Positions 23,690 to 34,254 of a stretch of DNA of 64,000 bases are shown here, one piece after another. The translations under genes were made by a program, and so were the position numbers. The stretch comes from Lamellibrachia satsuma (taxonomy: Eukaryota; Annelida; Polychaeta; Sabellida; Siboglinidae). Under the pieces are notes generated by a model, which saw only the letters and a program-made list of their open reading frames with translations, had not been told where the DNA came from and made no database searches. The stretch is from assembly GCA_033239005.1 (NCBI GenBank), contig BSQZ01000072.1, forward strand, positions 417,501 to 481,500. Reading direction: 5' to 3'. The stretch's first letter is position 1, and each line of letters begins with the position of its first letter.

Positions 23690-23935
23690 TAGTGGTAGCT
23701 ATAGTAGGAGTGATAGTTTTAGAGGTAATGGTAGTGGTTATGGAAGTGTGGTATTGGCAGCAGTAGTGGCAGTGGTAGTGATAGTGGTATTGGTAGTGGC
23801 AGTGGTACCGGTAGAGGTAGAGGTAGTGGTATTGGTATTGGCAGTGGTACCGGTACCGGTAGAGGTAGTAGTAGCGGTATATACAATACAGTGGTTGTGG
23901 TAGTGGTAATGAGTGTGGTGGCAGTAGCAGCATTA
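23690..23935. repeat. GGTAGT/GGCAGT array
   Basis: Degenerate hexamer array related to those at 22.2, 24.2 and 26.9-27.3 kb. Confidence 0.85.
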
Positions 23936-24040
23936 GTAAGCCATCAAGCTTTCTGTGATTACGAACTACACATTGATATGCTTGGGAAATTTCCCGATCG
24001 TTATTTCGGTTGTGGATTTTTATGCTTCAAAAGTGTAATG
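23936..24040. repeat. Conserved block after an array (copy at 23.9 kb)
   Basis: 'gtaagccatca', 'gattacgaa' and 'attgatatg-ttgggaaatttccc' recur at 27275-27370 and, more weakly, at 19400-19450, each next to an AGY-type array. This defines a large diverged repeat unit. Confidence 0.65.
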
Positions 24041-24220
24041 CCTTAGTTAATGTATTGGCCACCGTGAAGAATATAGTTTGCATTGGGAGAGTATTCCTAA
24101 TGAGTTCGCAAGATGTAAAATGTGACACGTTCACTCTACCTACACTATCGATATAAATCAATAAACCAATTGAATACATCAACATATTACTGGACAGATC
24201 ACCCACATCGTCTGTCTGAG

Positions 24221-24333
24221 CGGCAGTAGCAGTAGCAGTAGCAGTAGCAGTAGCAGTAGCAGTAGCAGTAGCAGTAGCAGTAGCAGTAGCAGTAGCAGTA
24301 GCAGTAGCAGTAGCAGCAGCAGCAGCACCAGGA
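24221..24333. repeat. Pure (AGTAGC)n microsatellite
   Basis: About 17 perfect copies of AGTAGC ending in AGC repeats. The purity suggests recent expansion compared with the neighbouring degenerate arrays. Confidence 0.95.
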
Positions 24334-24344
24334 GCAGTTGGTCA

Positions 24345-24840
24345 TTTAAAAGCAACTTTGGTCACACGACATAAGGTACAATTATATTCAAATAAATTAC
24401 TAACAATAATCGCTTAATAGCTAAGTGAATACATTTGCTCTTAGAAATAGTTTATTAACATTGTGGTAGTTTTCAAGGTGGATTCATGTCAAAGTAATGC
24501 TAACGAACATCTTGGTGTGAACTACAGTATATGTAGTGTACACTTGTAGAGGCTGTCTAACAACAAAATAGGCACCAGCTTCTGCTCCTAATTGCAGTAT
24601 CGCATGATAACGCATGTGCCACTTTTCGAGGCAGCAGACCGCAATTGTCACTGCGATACTTTTGAAAAAGGTTGATTTTTTTGACGAAGTGGATCAGTTC
24701 AAACTCCAACAAGTTACGGCTACAATTCCGCTTGTCAATAGCAGTTGTTCCGGTATGCAGTGAAGGGGCATCAACGTAAATCTTAATTTCATGATTCAAC
24801 TACTTAATGTGAACTCACGCAGATACACAAATACACACGC
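24345..24840. repeat. Duplicated non-coding block, copy 2
   Basis: Partner of 20985-21530, lying directly after an AGY array as the first copy does, and followed likewise by a (CA)-rich stretch. Confidence 0.75.
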
Positions 24841-25109
24841 ACACACGTCATGTGCATATGCACTTGCACAAGTATAAACGGAGTGTGTATTTCTGATTCA
24901 CAAATATGTAACACAACACCCAGCACACGCACAAACCCAGCATTCGTAAAAACATTAAGGTGATTGCTGACTTGATAACATAATATCCACGTTAAGCGTT
25001 GACCCTCATTAACTTCAAAGCACCGATACATCAAATACTGTTTATCAATATCTACCACTAACGATAGCCAGGTACTCCTGAGGCAACACGGAATGAATAA
25101 ATTACCTAT

Positions 25110-25170
25110 GCTTCGAATCCCCAGTAGGAGGATTCGAACGTCCAGTAGGAGGATTCGAATCTCCAGTAGA
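25110..25170. repeat. Repeated tRNA B-box-like motif, left of LINE
   Basis: The motif 'gtaggaggattcgaa' occurs twice here (plus a partial 'cttcgaatcccc'). It also occurs on the other side of the LINE at 26101-26140. 'GATTCGAAxCTCC' resembles the T-loop/B-box region of tRNAs. Confidence 0.55.
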
Positions 25171-26100
25171 TTTAACAAGATTTAACAAGATTGCCATCTC
25201 GAACAAAAAGTTTCAGATGGCAAGTGGACAAGGAAGCCATTGGCTTATCGAGAGTCCAACAATTTTCTCACCTATGTGTAGCCCGCCCTTATCAGATATC
25301 CGTCAATTATATTTTTTAACATATTCACACTAATAGCATTAACACAATCATTTGGCAGTTTGTTCCATTCATTTATCATCCTCTGTGAGAATGAGTACTT
25401 TCTCATGTCCAACCTACACTGCTCCTTAACTAATGCTGCTCTGTGTCCTCTGGTTCTACTGCCTTCTTTAAGTTTGAAGAACATATTCCTATCAACATCC
25501 TCATAACCGTTCACTATTTTAAACACTTCAATTTGGTCTCCTCTTAGTCTCCTGGTCTCTAGTGTTGTCAAACCACATTGTAATAAGCGACTTTCGTAAC
25601 TAAGGTCTCTTAATTCTGGAATCATCTTAGTTGCTCTTCGTTGTATTCTTTCTAGCTTATCTATGTCTTTTTTACGATATGGCCTCCATATCATAGTTCT
25701 CCTAATTAGCCCTAGAATTTGATTTCCTTTCGAAGCAGCAATCCCACATTGCTCTGAAATTTTCATGTCAGCATTAAATGTTACTCCTAAATCCTTTTCT
25801 TGTGTGGTTCTATCTAGTACAGCATCCCCCATTTTATATTCCTCGTCCATATTTCCACGTCCTATGTGTATACATTTACACTTCCCAAAATTGAATAACA
25901 TTTGCCATTTTTCTGATTATTTAACTAATTTTTCTAGATCATCCTGTAAACTTTGTTTATCTGTATCATTAGTAACCTTTCTGAATACTTTTGTGTCATC
26001 TGCAAATTTGAGTACTTTGCTAGATATGTCATCCTCCAAATCATTTATATATATTAAAAATTATTTCCAGTTTGAAATCTCACCATCTACTATTACTCTA
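25171..26100 (-). mobile_element. CR1-like LINE 3' part (family copy 2)
   Basis: From the tail ('tttaacaaga' twice, then 'ttgccatc') into the RT C-terminus: a 209-codon open frame (25901-25272) with FGKCKCIHIGRGNMDEEYKM, EKDLGVTFNADMKISEQCGI, WRPYRKKDIDKLERIQRRAT and LRRLRGDQIEVFKIVNGYED. Compared with the copy at 43.7-44.2 kb it lacks about 26 residues between the GLIRR and WRPYRKK blocks, an in-frame deletion. Upstream palm sequence is mostly missing. It is the best-preserved C-terminus of this family in the window. Confidence 0.9.
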
Positions 26101-26187
26101 GGAGTAGGAGGATTCGAAACTCCATTAGGAGGATTCGAACCGTAAATCAAGAGTCCGATGTTCTATCTACTACGCTACCGCTGTCCA
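26101..26187 (-). tRNA. Degenerate tRNA-like sequence (probable pseudogene)
   Basis: On the minus strand, 'ggtagcgtagtagatagaac' resembles an A box and 'ggttcgaatcc' is a perfect B box, with 'actcttga' at the anticodon-loop position. The distance from anticodon loop to B box is about 10 nt too short and no acceptor stem pairs, so it is not a functional tRNA. The B-box part is repeated toward the LINE. Confidence 0.4.
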
Positions 26188-26337
26188 TTCAAAAACCTTT
26201 GTCTGTCTACGTTACTCGACTTGTTGTGCTCGGTATCGCATCGCCATCTGACGGATATATAATTACTAAGGGTCTTTTTTGGGTAATATATTTTTGTAGT
26301 GCTACCACCTGTGTGTTGTGGAGCAGGTGCATTTGTG

Positions 26338-26490
26338 TGTACGTGCGTGCGTGCGTGCGTGCGTGCGTGCGTACGTGGGAGCGCGATGCCTGCTTGCGTT
26401 CGTATGAGTATGTGCATGTTCGCGCGTGACCGTATATGTATTCGTACGAGCTTGTGCGTAAGTGCGTGTGTGTGAGTGCGTATCCATGTG
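26338..26490. repeat. (GTGC)n and GT-rich microsatellite
   Basis: A run of GTGC units (26338-26372) followed by degenerate GT-rich sequence. Confidence 0.8.
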
Positions 26491-26884
26491 TTTGCGTGTT
26501 TGTCTCTGTTTATTTTAGTTATTTCACGCATTAAATGTTGATTCCATGACATGAAGGAATACGTATATGTCCCTTCACGGCGCGCCTGAACAACCGTTGG
26601 CATTAGAGACATCCGGACTGGTATCCTTGTATTGGCGTTTGATCCGTCAAAGCAACATGTACTTAGTGTAAAAGAAAAGGTTGCACCTGCATTAACACGC
26701 AATACTGCAATTAGGAGGAGGTCTGATGCTTATCTGTTAGTTGAGACGACAAATACAAGTTGACACTCCATGTGCTGCTGTATTTCTAACACGGCTTCTT
26801 TGAAATAGCTTCAGCATTACCCCCTGAATAAACAACCTTGCAACGACAATATTAATAGTGGTACTAATGTTATAGTCATTGTAG

Positions 26885-27290
26885 CAGCAGTAGTAGAGTT
26901 AGCGGTAGTGGTATTCACTGCGGTGGTTGTAGCAGTGATATTGGTGGTAGCGGTAGTGGTATTCACTGCGGTGGTTGTAGCAGTGATATTGGTGGTAGCG
27001 GTAGTGGTATTCACTGCGGTGGTTGTAGCAGTGATATTGGTGGTAGCGGTAGTGGTATTCACTGCGGTGGTTGTAGCAGTGATATTGGTGGTAGCGGTAG
27101 TGATAGCTATGGTAGTAGTGGTAGTGGTAGTTGTTATGGTAGTGGTAGTGGTAGCAGTAAGTGTAGAGATCGTGGTAGTGGTAGCGGTTGTGGTACAGGT
27201 AGGGTTTAGATATGGTGTAGTGGTTGCAGTAGTGGTAATGGTAGCGGGAGCGGTGTCGGTAGCGTTGGCAGTAGCAGCAGTAGTAAGCCA
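26885..27290. repeat. 48-bp minisatellite within a GGTAGT array
   Basis: Four nearly identical 48-bp units (26907-27098), each 'gtggtattcactgcggtggt' plus 'tgtagcagtgatattggtgg' plus 'tagcggta', followed by degenerate GGTAGT/GGTAGC hexamers to 27290. Both minisatellite and array derive from the same triplet seed. Confidence 0.9.
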
Positions 27291-27410
27291 TCACGCTTAC
27301 TGCGATTACGAAATACTTATTGATATGATTGGGAAATTTCCCAATGGTTATTTCGTTTGGGGATTTTTCTGTTACACGACACCGAAGCTGGCAGTTCATT
27401 TGTAAACTAT
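27291..27410. repeat. Conserved block after an array (copy at 27.3 kb)
   Basis: Matches 23936-24040 ('gtaagccatca...gattacgaa...attgatatg-ttgggaaatttccc'). Confidence 0.65.
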
Positions 27411-28039
27411 AGTATTACCAGTGCTTCTTTTTTTGCATTGTACATGGGGTTTTACTGAATGTTTATGCGCCTTGACGGTTTCATTTATTTTAGTGTGTGT
27501 GACACCCTCACCTTTAATATTCAACATAGTTCATATGATGCATAGTATTTCTGATGGCGGAAATTATAAATGACCGTATTTTTATTTTTAACAGTGCATT
27601 GCTACTTGCAATATATGCTTCATTTACTTAATAAACGGTGATGCATTGCTTAATAACAACCGGTGAACGTATCCTTGTGCGTTAGGTACACACTAAATAA
27701 ACTGCTGCCATTTAAGTTGAATTATCATCTCGATTCATTACCCCAGACAGAATGCATAAATATTTGTAGTGTGCCTTGGTCTAGCGGGCGCTACACGAGT
27801 AGTGCGTTCGTGCGTTCGTGTGTTCACGCGTTCATGCGTCCACGTGCGCGTGCATGTGATTCTTTGTCTGCGTGAGATCACATTAAGCAGTGTTATCAGT
27901 GGTACACCGCATTTGTATGTGGACATTACTGTGGCTTACGATACATAATCACAATGGTGGGTTTGTTGTTGCTGTTATAAACAGACTAATTATTCTCAAA
28001 GTCAATGTTTACATAACTGTTTTCCGTGTAACCAACCGT
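27411..28039. other. No recognised gene
   Basis: Nothing supported, apart from a short 'gttcgtgcgttcgtgtgttc' stretch near 27805. Confidence 0.35.
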
Positions 28040-28170
28040 CTTCGACATCTTGGAATAAGCAAAGCACTGACTGCCCGAGAACTTGGAACATAGGCCCATA
28101 AGCAATCCACTGAATGATCGAGAGCATAGAACGTCGATCTATGAGCAGTACTCTGACTGGTCCATAAAAA
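28040..28170. repeat. 47-bp minisatellite family, dispersed copy
   Basis: Two to three degenerate units ('gcactgactgcccgagaact', 'ggcccataagcaat') of the repeat found at 5692-5990. Confidence 0.65.
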
Positions 28171-28229
28171 TAATGCTCACCCACTCAGTCAGTCATCATC
28201 GCTTCCACTGGACCATAAGGAGCCAACAA

Positions 28230-29215
28230 TTTTTCTCCATAAAACCCAGTCGCATACTGGAACGGTGGGCAGAACTCTTCAGCGATGTGCTAAACCGGCC
28301 ATCAACAATCTCGCAGGCCGCAATCGACAACATAGCACAGCGCCCGCTCATGGAAGAACTGGCACGCCGACCCACACTTGAAGAAACTACGGCAGCGATC
28401 AAGAAACTTTCCAGTGGAAAGGCAGCAGGACCAGATGCGATTGCTGCCGAAATCTACAAGTACGGTGGCACAAACCTTACGAAGCGCCTTGTAAAGCTCT
28501 TCAGCAACATCTGGGACATCAGGGCTGTTCCGCAAGATTCAAGAACGCGTCCATCGTCCACATCTGCAAAAGGAAAGGTGACAAAAGCATCTGTGACAAC
28601 CACTGTGAAATTTCTTTTCTTTGTATAGCTGGGAAGATACTCGCGCGCATCTTGCTAAATCGGCTTGCACTACATCTCGCTGGTAACATCCTGCCCGAGA
28701 GTCAATGCGGCTTCCGAGCACAGCGCAGTACAATCGATATGATCTTCGCAACTCGCCAAGTGCAGGAGAAATGTAGAGAGCAAAACCTAGCTCTATACAT
28801 GGTGTTTGTTGACTTGACGAAAGCCTTCGACACAATCAGCAGCGATGGCTTATGGCAGATACTACGAAAGATTGGTTGCCCTGACTTGTTTGTCGACGTA
28901 ATACGTTCATTCCACGAAGGGATGGTTGCCTGAGTGCAAGATCAGGGTCAAACGTCAGAGCCATTCCCGGTAACAAATGGAACCAAAAAAAAAGCAAGGC
29001 TGTGTGATGGCACCACTGTTATTCACATTAGTATTCTCAGCCATGCTCAACGATGCGTTCCATGACAACGACTAGGGAGCACTCATCCGGTTCCGAACTG
29101 ATGGAAACGTATTCAACCTTCGACGACTCAAATCCAGGACAAGAACTTCCAAGTTACTCGGTCTTCCAAGGATCGGTCTGTTCAGCCACAACCGTACACA
29201 CGATACTAACTGAGG
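28230..29215 (+). mobile_element. Non-LTR retrotransposon RT fragment, plus strand
   Basis: Segments in order: ILERWAELFSDVLNRPST and PTLEETTAAIKKLSSGKAAG (28250-28430, RT N-terminal region), PESQCGFRAQRSTIDMIFAT (28690-28750), YMVFVDLTKAFDTISSDGLW (palm motif A, 28795-28850), then FPVTNG and a K-Q-G-C motif region (about 28960-29010). Several frameshifts interrupt it and no Y-A-D-D motif is reached. The copy is inactive and truncated at both ends. Confidence 0.85.
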
Positions 29216-29454
29216 TCGAGATCCGTCGTACCGACGGCTCACTCCATATAAGTTGTAGTCGTAGTAGTGATATTACACGCTACCCTTGTTGTGTCGTCAT
29301 GCTTGTGTTGCTCAATAAAATACGTGTGCACTCGTCGTACGATACCGTGTTGTGTTGGCTTCTCGTTTACTCGTTAATCCCTTTGATCAATGTTAACGAC
29401 CTTGTTAATGACCCTGTTAATGAATGCTGCTAACAAACCCTTTGATCCCTGTTC

Positions 29455-29520
29455 ACGCATGCCGCCGCTGCTGCCGCCGCCACCCCCACCGCCGCCGCGC
29501 GCGCGTGCACTCCGCTCCTT
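29455..29520. repeat. GC-rich CCG/CCA repeat
   Basis: A CCGCCG/CCACCC/GCGCGC-rich stretch, strikingly GC-rich for this window. Confidence 0.7.
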
Positions 29521-29597
29521 ACGTAGCTGCATGACCTCTGATCCTAGGTCATGACTCCTTGACCTGTCCTTTAGTCGTTAGGGAGTTCTGATGTTGT

Positions 29598-29662
29598 GGT
29601 TAGGGTTAGATACAGCCGACAGAGGGTTAGGGTTATACAGCCGATAGAGGGTTAGGGGGTGC
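29598..29662. repeat. Short telomere-like TTAGGG tracts
   Basis: Three to four clusters of GTTAGGGTTAG-type sequence alternate with 'tacagccga-aga' in an about 30-bp unit. TTAGGG is the metazoan telomere repeat, but the tracts are only one or two units each. Confidence 0.55.
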
Positions 29663-29754
29663 TCGTGGTACCCAGAAGGCTGCCCGCGCAACCAGAAACG
29701 GGAGTGAATTGTGCACATGGGGACCGGCGTCGATGATTGAAAACCACTTATCTA

Positions 29755-29862
29755 CTAATCTCGTTTTCGTTTTCTGTAGATAGGTATTTACTTTTCCCAA
29801 AATTGAGTAACATCTGTCATTTTTTTTCAGATTGTTCGACTAATTTGTCTGTCATAATTTTT
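29755..29862 (-). mobile_element. CR1-like LINE fragment (family copy 3)
   Basis: The minus strand carries the block that in other copies encodes the W-S-E-K-W-Q-M-L-L-N-F-G-K segment, with stops. About 110 bp. Confidence 0.6.
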
Positions 29863-30544
29863 ATATTTATGCATGGTTATTATGAAGTAACTTTTTTATA
29901 CACGTATAATAATGATTATATAGACAAAATGCGTGTTTATCGCGTGTGTTTATTGCATATTAACGATGTTCCAAATATCCTAATATCCAAATATCCTTTC
30001 GCCTTTCATTAGAAATGCAGGTGACTTGTCCACTCACGAGGCACATAAACTGAGCCACTGGGTCTACTGGCCATCCACCCTTGCCCGTCTACGTGAGCGC
30101 TAAGTTAACTGATGACGTAGCTTTCATCTCGCAAAAACCAATAAATAATTTAGTTCTATGGGTTGAAGGCTGAATTTGGGTTCGAGGTTTTTAACTTTCG
30201 CAAATTATCAGATCTAATTGTCAAAGTCATATATTTTGATGGTTTCAGCAAACCGTACTCTGTCTTCTAAAATCAAGAATATCACGCCAGTGATTTACTC
30301 AGAATGTGTTTAAAAGTGGAAGATTCTGGTCATTTCTCCGTTATCCTAGCGGCTGACATGTTGACAACTACATGTTGACAACTACTTTTGATTGTTACAG
30401 AAAAGAACGTGCGGATCGGAAACCAAGTGTCACTCGTACATATTACTGTTATTACATTAATTGGATTATACACATTTATACATCTTATACACAGTGTGCA
30501 TAACAATGTAGGTGTTCACAGCTTCATATATTAACCTTGTCATT
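29863..30544. other. No recognised gene
   Basis: Nothing supported. A tandem 'catgttgacaactac' pair lies at about 30357-30385. Confidence 0.35.
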
Positions 30545-30552
30545 TGTGTGTG

Positions 30553-30596
<44 letters not shown>

Positions 30597-30607
30597 TGTG
30601 TGTGTAT
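30545..30607. repeat. (TGCG)n microsatellite
   Basis: About twelve TGCG units flanked by TG repeats. Confidence 0.95.
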
Positions 30608-31363
30608 ATACATAATATTTGTGTGTAATACGACTTCTATTTGACTGAATGACACACAAACATCCACATTTCAATGAATCGTGCAAAATTTATTAATACA
30701 AAAATATAAGAGTGTTAAGAGAGATCTCGACAGGACAGGACTGTTATGAGAATGGCAGAAGATCGGGACTTCTATTGGATCTAAATGCCTAGAAACCTTA
30801 GCTGAGAGACAATTCTAAACAAAAGGGTTGGGCAATCTCTAAATCTCTTCAATTCTAACATGGATGACTATATTAGTGAGTGACACTTGGCTCCCGTTGT
30901 TGACAGCAGAGCGACATGTCACAAATATAACAGAATGGAGGGTGCAACTAGCAGGGTGACAGCGAGGGGTCACTGACCTATACATTGAAGCCAGGAAGTC
31001 AAGGAGGGAAAGCCCGGTTAGAAAGATAAGTCTTCAGACGACGGTGAAATGTTGTTTCCTACCGACCTAACACTCACTGGGAGTGAACTCCAAAGAGTTG
31101 GTGCGTCAACAGATGAAGCCTTAGTTTCAGTGTTTATTTCAACTCTGGGAACAAAACGTAAATCAGAACTAGATATACGGACCTTCTCTATGGACAATTG
31201 CCACATGTGAACGTAAACTGCCCTTTTATATTTTAGCCCGTTAAATCTACCCAGGACGCTGCCACCTATGAACGTTTACAAAAACGTCATCACAAAAAGA
31301 ACGTAGATAAACAGGACAAGGGTTTGATCAGGCATGATTGGGGCGAGTTGGTAAGACTAAGGC
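30608..31363. other. No recognised gene
   Basis: One small minus frame (31206-31018) has no domain. Confidence 0.3.
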
Positions 31364-31429
31364 AGGGTTCGACAATTTTTTTTTAATGGAGGGCCAAATT
31401 AGTTACTTGGAATTGGTCAGCGGGCCACA

Positions 31430-31466
31430 CATGCATGCACGCACGCACGCACGCACGCACGCACTA
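31430..31466. repeat. (GCAC)n microsatellite
   Basis: About nine GCAC units directly before the 75-bp minisatellite. The preceding 'ggagggccaaa...gcgggccac' (31386-31427) resembles ends of hAT-type DNA transposons; this is only a resemblance. Confidence 0.85.
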
Positions 31467-31808
31467 GCCAGGGCACTTCTACATGAACACGTTAATCTCA
31501 AGTCTCAGCTCGTACGTGGCACAGCATACCAACCCAACCTAGCCAGGGCACTTCTACATGAATACGTTAATCTCAAGTCTCAGCTCGTACGTGGCACAGC
31601 ATACCAACCCAACCTAGCCAGGGCACTTCTACATGAATACGCTAATCTCAAGTCTCAGCTCGTACGTGGCACAGCATACCAACCCAACCTAGCCAGGGCA
31701 CTTCTACATGAATACGCTAATCTCAAGTCTCAGCTCGTACGTGGCACAGCATACCAACCCAACCTAGCCAGGGCACTTCTACATGAATACGCCTATCTCA
31801 AGTCTCGG
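31464..31808. repeat. 75-bp minisatellite, 4.6 units
   Basis: Nearly identical 75-bp units from 31464, 31539, 31614, 31689 and 31764. 75 is a multiple of three and the plus frame is open across all units (LARALLHEYVNLKSQLVRGT per unit), preceded by an ATG at 31338. No known domain. Only a few substitutions separate units. Confidence 0.9.
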
Positions 31809-32155
31809 CTACACTAACAACATTAGCGTCTACACCCACAGACAAGACGGGGTTATACGAATAATGTCTCTAGTCCACATTATAGACACTCTGAATCACT
31901 CTTATTTCACACCACGTATTATTTATATGCAAACACAAACTCACCACTATGTTTAAACAAAGCACATTTTATTAAATTGAACACATCTGTAACATACATG
32001 TGACATATTCAAATATGCATGTTTAACAAAGTAGTTTACAAAGGTAACATAGTAACAGTCTCCATCTTAGGACATTCAACAGTTCAGACTGCTCTCGGTC
32101 ATAACTAATACGATTCTGTATAGACTATATTTACAATATACAAATATGTTATCAC

Positions 32156-32290
32156 TGCAACCATTGGTTTGCCCCACATATATAATGTTAAATCTGCAAC
32201 CATTGGTTGGTCCCACATATAGTGTTATCGCTGCAACCATTGGTTAATCCCACATATATAATGTTATTGCTGCAACCATTGGTTGGCAAC
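32156..32290. repeat. Degenerate 40-bp repeat
   Basis: 'ctgcaaccattggtt' recurs four times with 'cacatata-taatgtta' spacers, just before the 35-bp minisatellite. Confidence 0.75.
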
Positions 32291-32299
32291 ACATATTCT

Positions 32300-32720
32300 A
32301 TTCAGGACATCACAGGAAACACTGTTGATATCACTACGTTCCACACAGGAAACACTGTTGATATCACTACACGTTCCACACAGGAAACACTGTTGATATC
32401 ACTACACGTTCCACACAGGAAACACTGTTGATATCACTACACGTTCCACACAGGAAACACTGTTGACATCACTACACGTTCCACACAGGAAACACTGTTG
32501 ACATCACTACACGTTCCACACAGGAAACACTGTTGATATCACTACACGTTCCACACAGGAAACACTGTTGATATCACTACACGTTCCACACAGGAAACAC
32601 TGTTGACATCACTACACGTTCCACACAGGAAACACTGTTGACATCACTACACGTTCCACACAGCAAACATTGTTGACATCACTACACATTCCACACAGCA
32701 TACACTGTTGACATTGCACC
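32300..32720. repeat. 35-bp minisatellite, about 11 units
   Basis: Unit 'ccacacaggaaacactgttg' plus 'atatcactacacgtt'. An ATATC/ACATC variant splits the array into blocks (type 1 before 32465 and at 32500-32590; type 2 elsewhere), showing multi-unit duplications. Confidence 0.95.
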
Positions 32721-32828
32721 ACCTTCCGTCAAGTCAACTGCGTTGCTAGTTAAGTTTAAAGCGAAGCAAAAGTCACGGTTTTCAGCCTATGCATCTACAA
32801 GAGTTACTAAAACATAACCATGTGTAGA

Positions 32829-33335
32829 TTAGTGAAATGGTCTGAGAAATGGCAGATGTTGTTCAATTTTGGGAAATGTAAATGCCTACACACAGGATGT
32901 TAACTATAAAATGGGAGATACTGTTCTGGGTACTACTGTAAAAGAAAAGTTATAATAAGCGCTGATATGAAAGTTTCAGAGCAATGTGGTATTGCAGCTT
33001 CAAAGGGTAATCAAATTCTTGGGTTGATTAGGAGAAACATAACATAAAAAACTAATTATACCTCTGTATAAAGTAATAGTTAGACCTCACTTAGAATACT
33101 GTATACAAGCCTGGAGACCATATCGGAACAAGAATATAGATACACTTGAATGCATACGGAGGAGAGCAACAAAACTTATTCCAGAACTGAGACCTTAGTT
33201 ATGAAGAACGCCTGAAATAATGTGGTTTAACAACTAGAGACAAGGAGGTTAAGAGGAGACCAGATTGAAGTTTTTAAGATACTGCATGGGTATGAAAATA
33301 TTAATAGAAATATGTTTTTCTCGAGTGTGGTTTTC
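32829..33335 (+). mobile_element. CR1-like LINE fragment (family copy 4), plus strand
   Basis: The RT C-terminal region reads KWSEKWQMLFNFGKCKCL, then ISADMKVSEQCGIAASKGNQ, ILGLIRRNIT, and RRLRGDQIEVFKILHGYENI at the end, with several frameshifts. Same family as the minus-strand copies at 25, 41 and 43 kb. Confidence 0.85.
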
Positions 33336-34005
33336 TAGCAATACTCGCTCACCAAATAAAAATATATTCGTAAACACCTCTTCCTATTATTACCAATAGG
33401 ATGTGGCCATGCTATTTGCATTAAAACTCAACTGATGTAATATATTCTGGCCTTTGTTTACTAGTCCTCTTTTTGGAAAATAACATGTTTATTTGAAACT
33501 TTGCACTGGTTCTATGTATGACGGCCTCCCTTGATACGTCACTTTAGTGTAGGTCACTCCAATTTCATAGAATTACACAGGCGCTTATCAGTCGCGCTGT
33601 TTAACATGTCAGCCCTCGGTCATTCGGAGAATTGACCAGATTCTCCCAACTTTTAGAACACATACTGAGTAAACCACTGGCATGATATTCTTGATTTTAT
33701 TGCATGTGGTTAGTTTTTATTAAAATTTTTAAGTGCATATCCCCAAAACCATGACTTTTCTTTCACTTAAAACACGACATGTTTTAGCCGTGTCCACTGC
33801 TTCTATGGTTGCTTGCACAGTCACACTGCATCATTTTGTGGACAAAATTCAGAGACTTTTTGCACTGAAACTTGCCCTGAACTAATTTGATGCAATTTAG
33901 AAACAATGTTATAATTCAGGAATGTGGGTGAAAAGTTCAGTGGTGGATAAGTCCATTATTGCAGTTAAAAGAGACAAAGGTATATTTTTATTTCACAGTA
34001 ACAAA
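33336..34005. other. 3' flank of the HEPN-LRR gene, no recognised element
   Basis: AT-rich sequence downstream of the HEPN-LRR gene (minus strand). Its polyadenylation region may lie here, but I cannot mark one site with confidence. Confidence 0.35.
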
Positions 34006-34010
34006 ACTTA

Positions 34011-34056
34011 CCTCTGATCTCCTCCGCTGCAGTAATGAACTCGTCTGCCACTGACC
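34011..34056 (-). other. Exon-like remnant resembling an LRR end
   Basis: The minus strand has an AG acceptor ('gggtcag'), a frame reading A-D-E-F-I-T-A-A-E-E-I-R-G and a clean GTAAGT donor. The reading resembles the end of the exon-7 repeat (KQLKEIRG), but the phase (1) does not fit the phase-2 LRR exons. It could be an exon relic, an alternative exon or chance. Confidence 0.25.
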
Positions 34057-34254
34057 CAGATTAACGGCACGTAATACACTTATCTTTCATTTCACAAAAT
34101 ATTCCAGAAACAATAAAAACTCTCGCCCCACGTCTGGTCGTGTCTAACTGACCATGTGTGGACACACTGGACAGTTAAACCTGATATTGCTGTCATCTCT
34201 AGACATTCAGTGGTCGTTGTCATCGTTGTCACCGCCGTCCTGTGGCTGTCTGCA

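Noticed and set aside
26101..26187. Functional tRNA gene
   Set aside because: Good A and B boxes, but the anticodon-to-T-arm distance is too short and there is no pairing acceptor stem. Kept only as a degenerate tRNA-like sequence.
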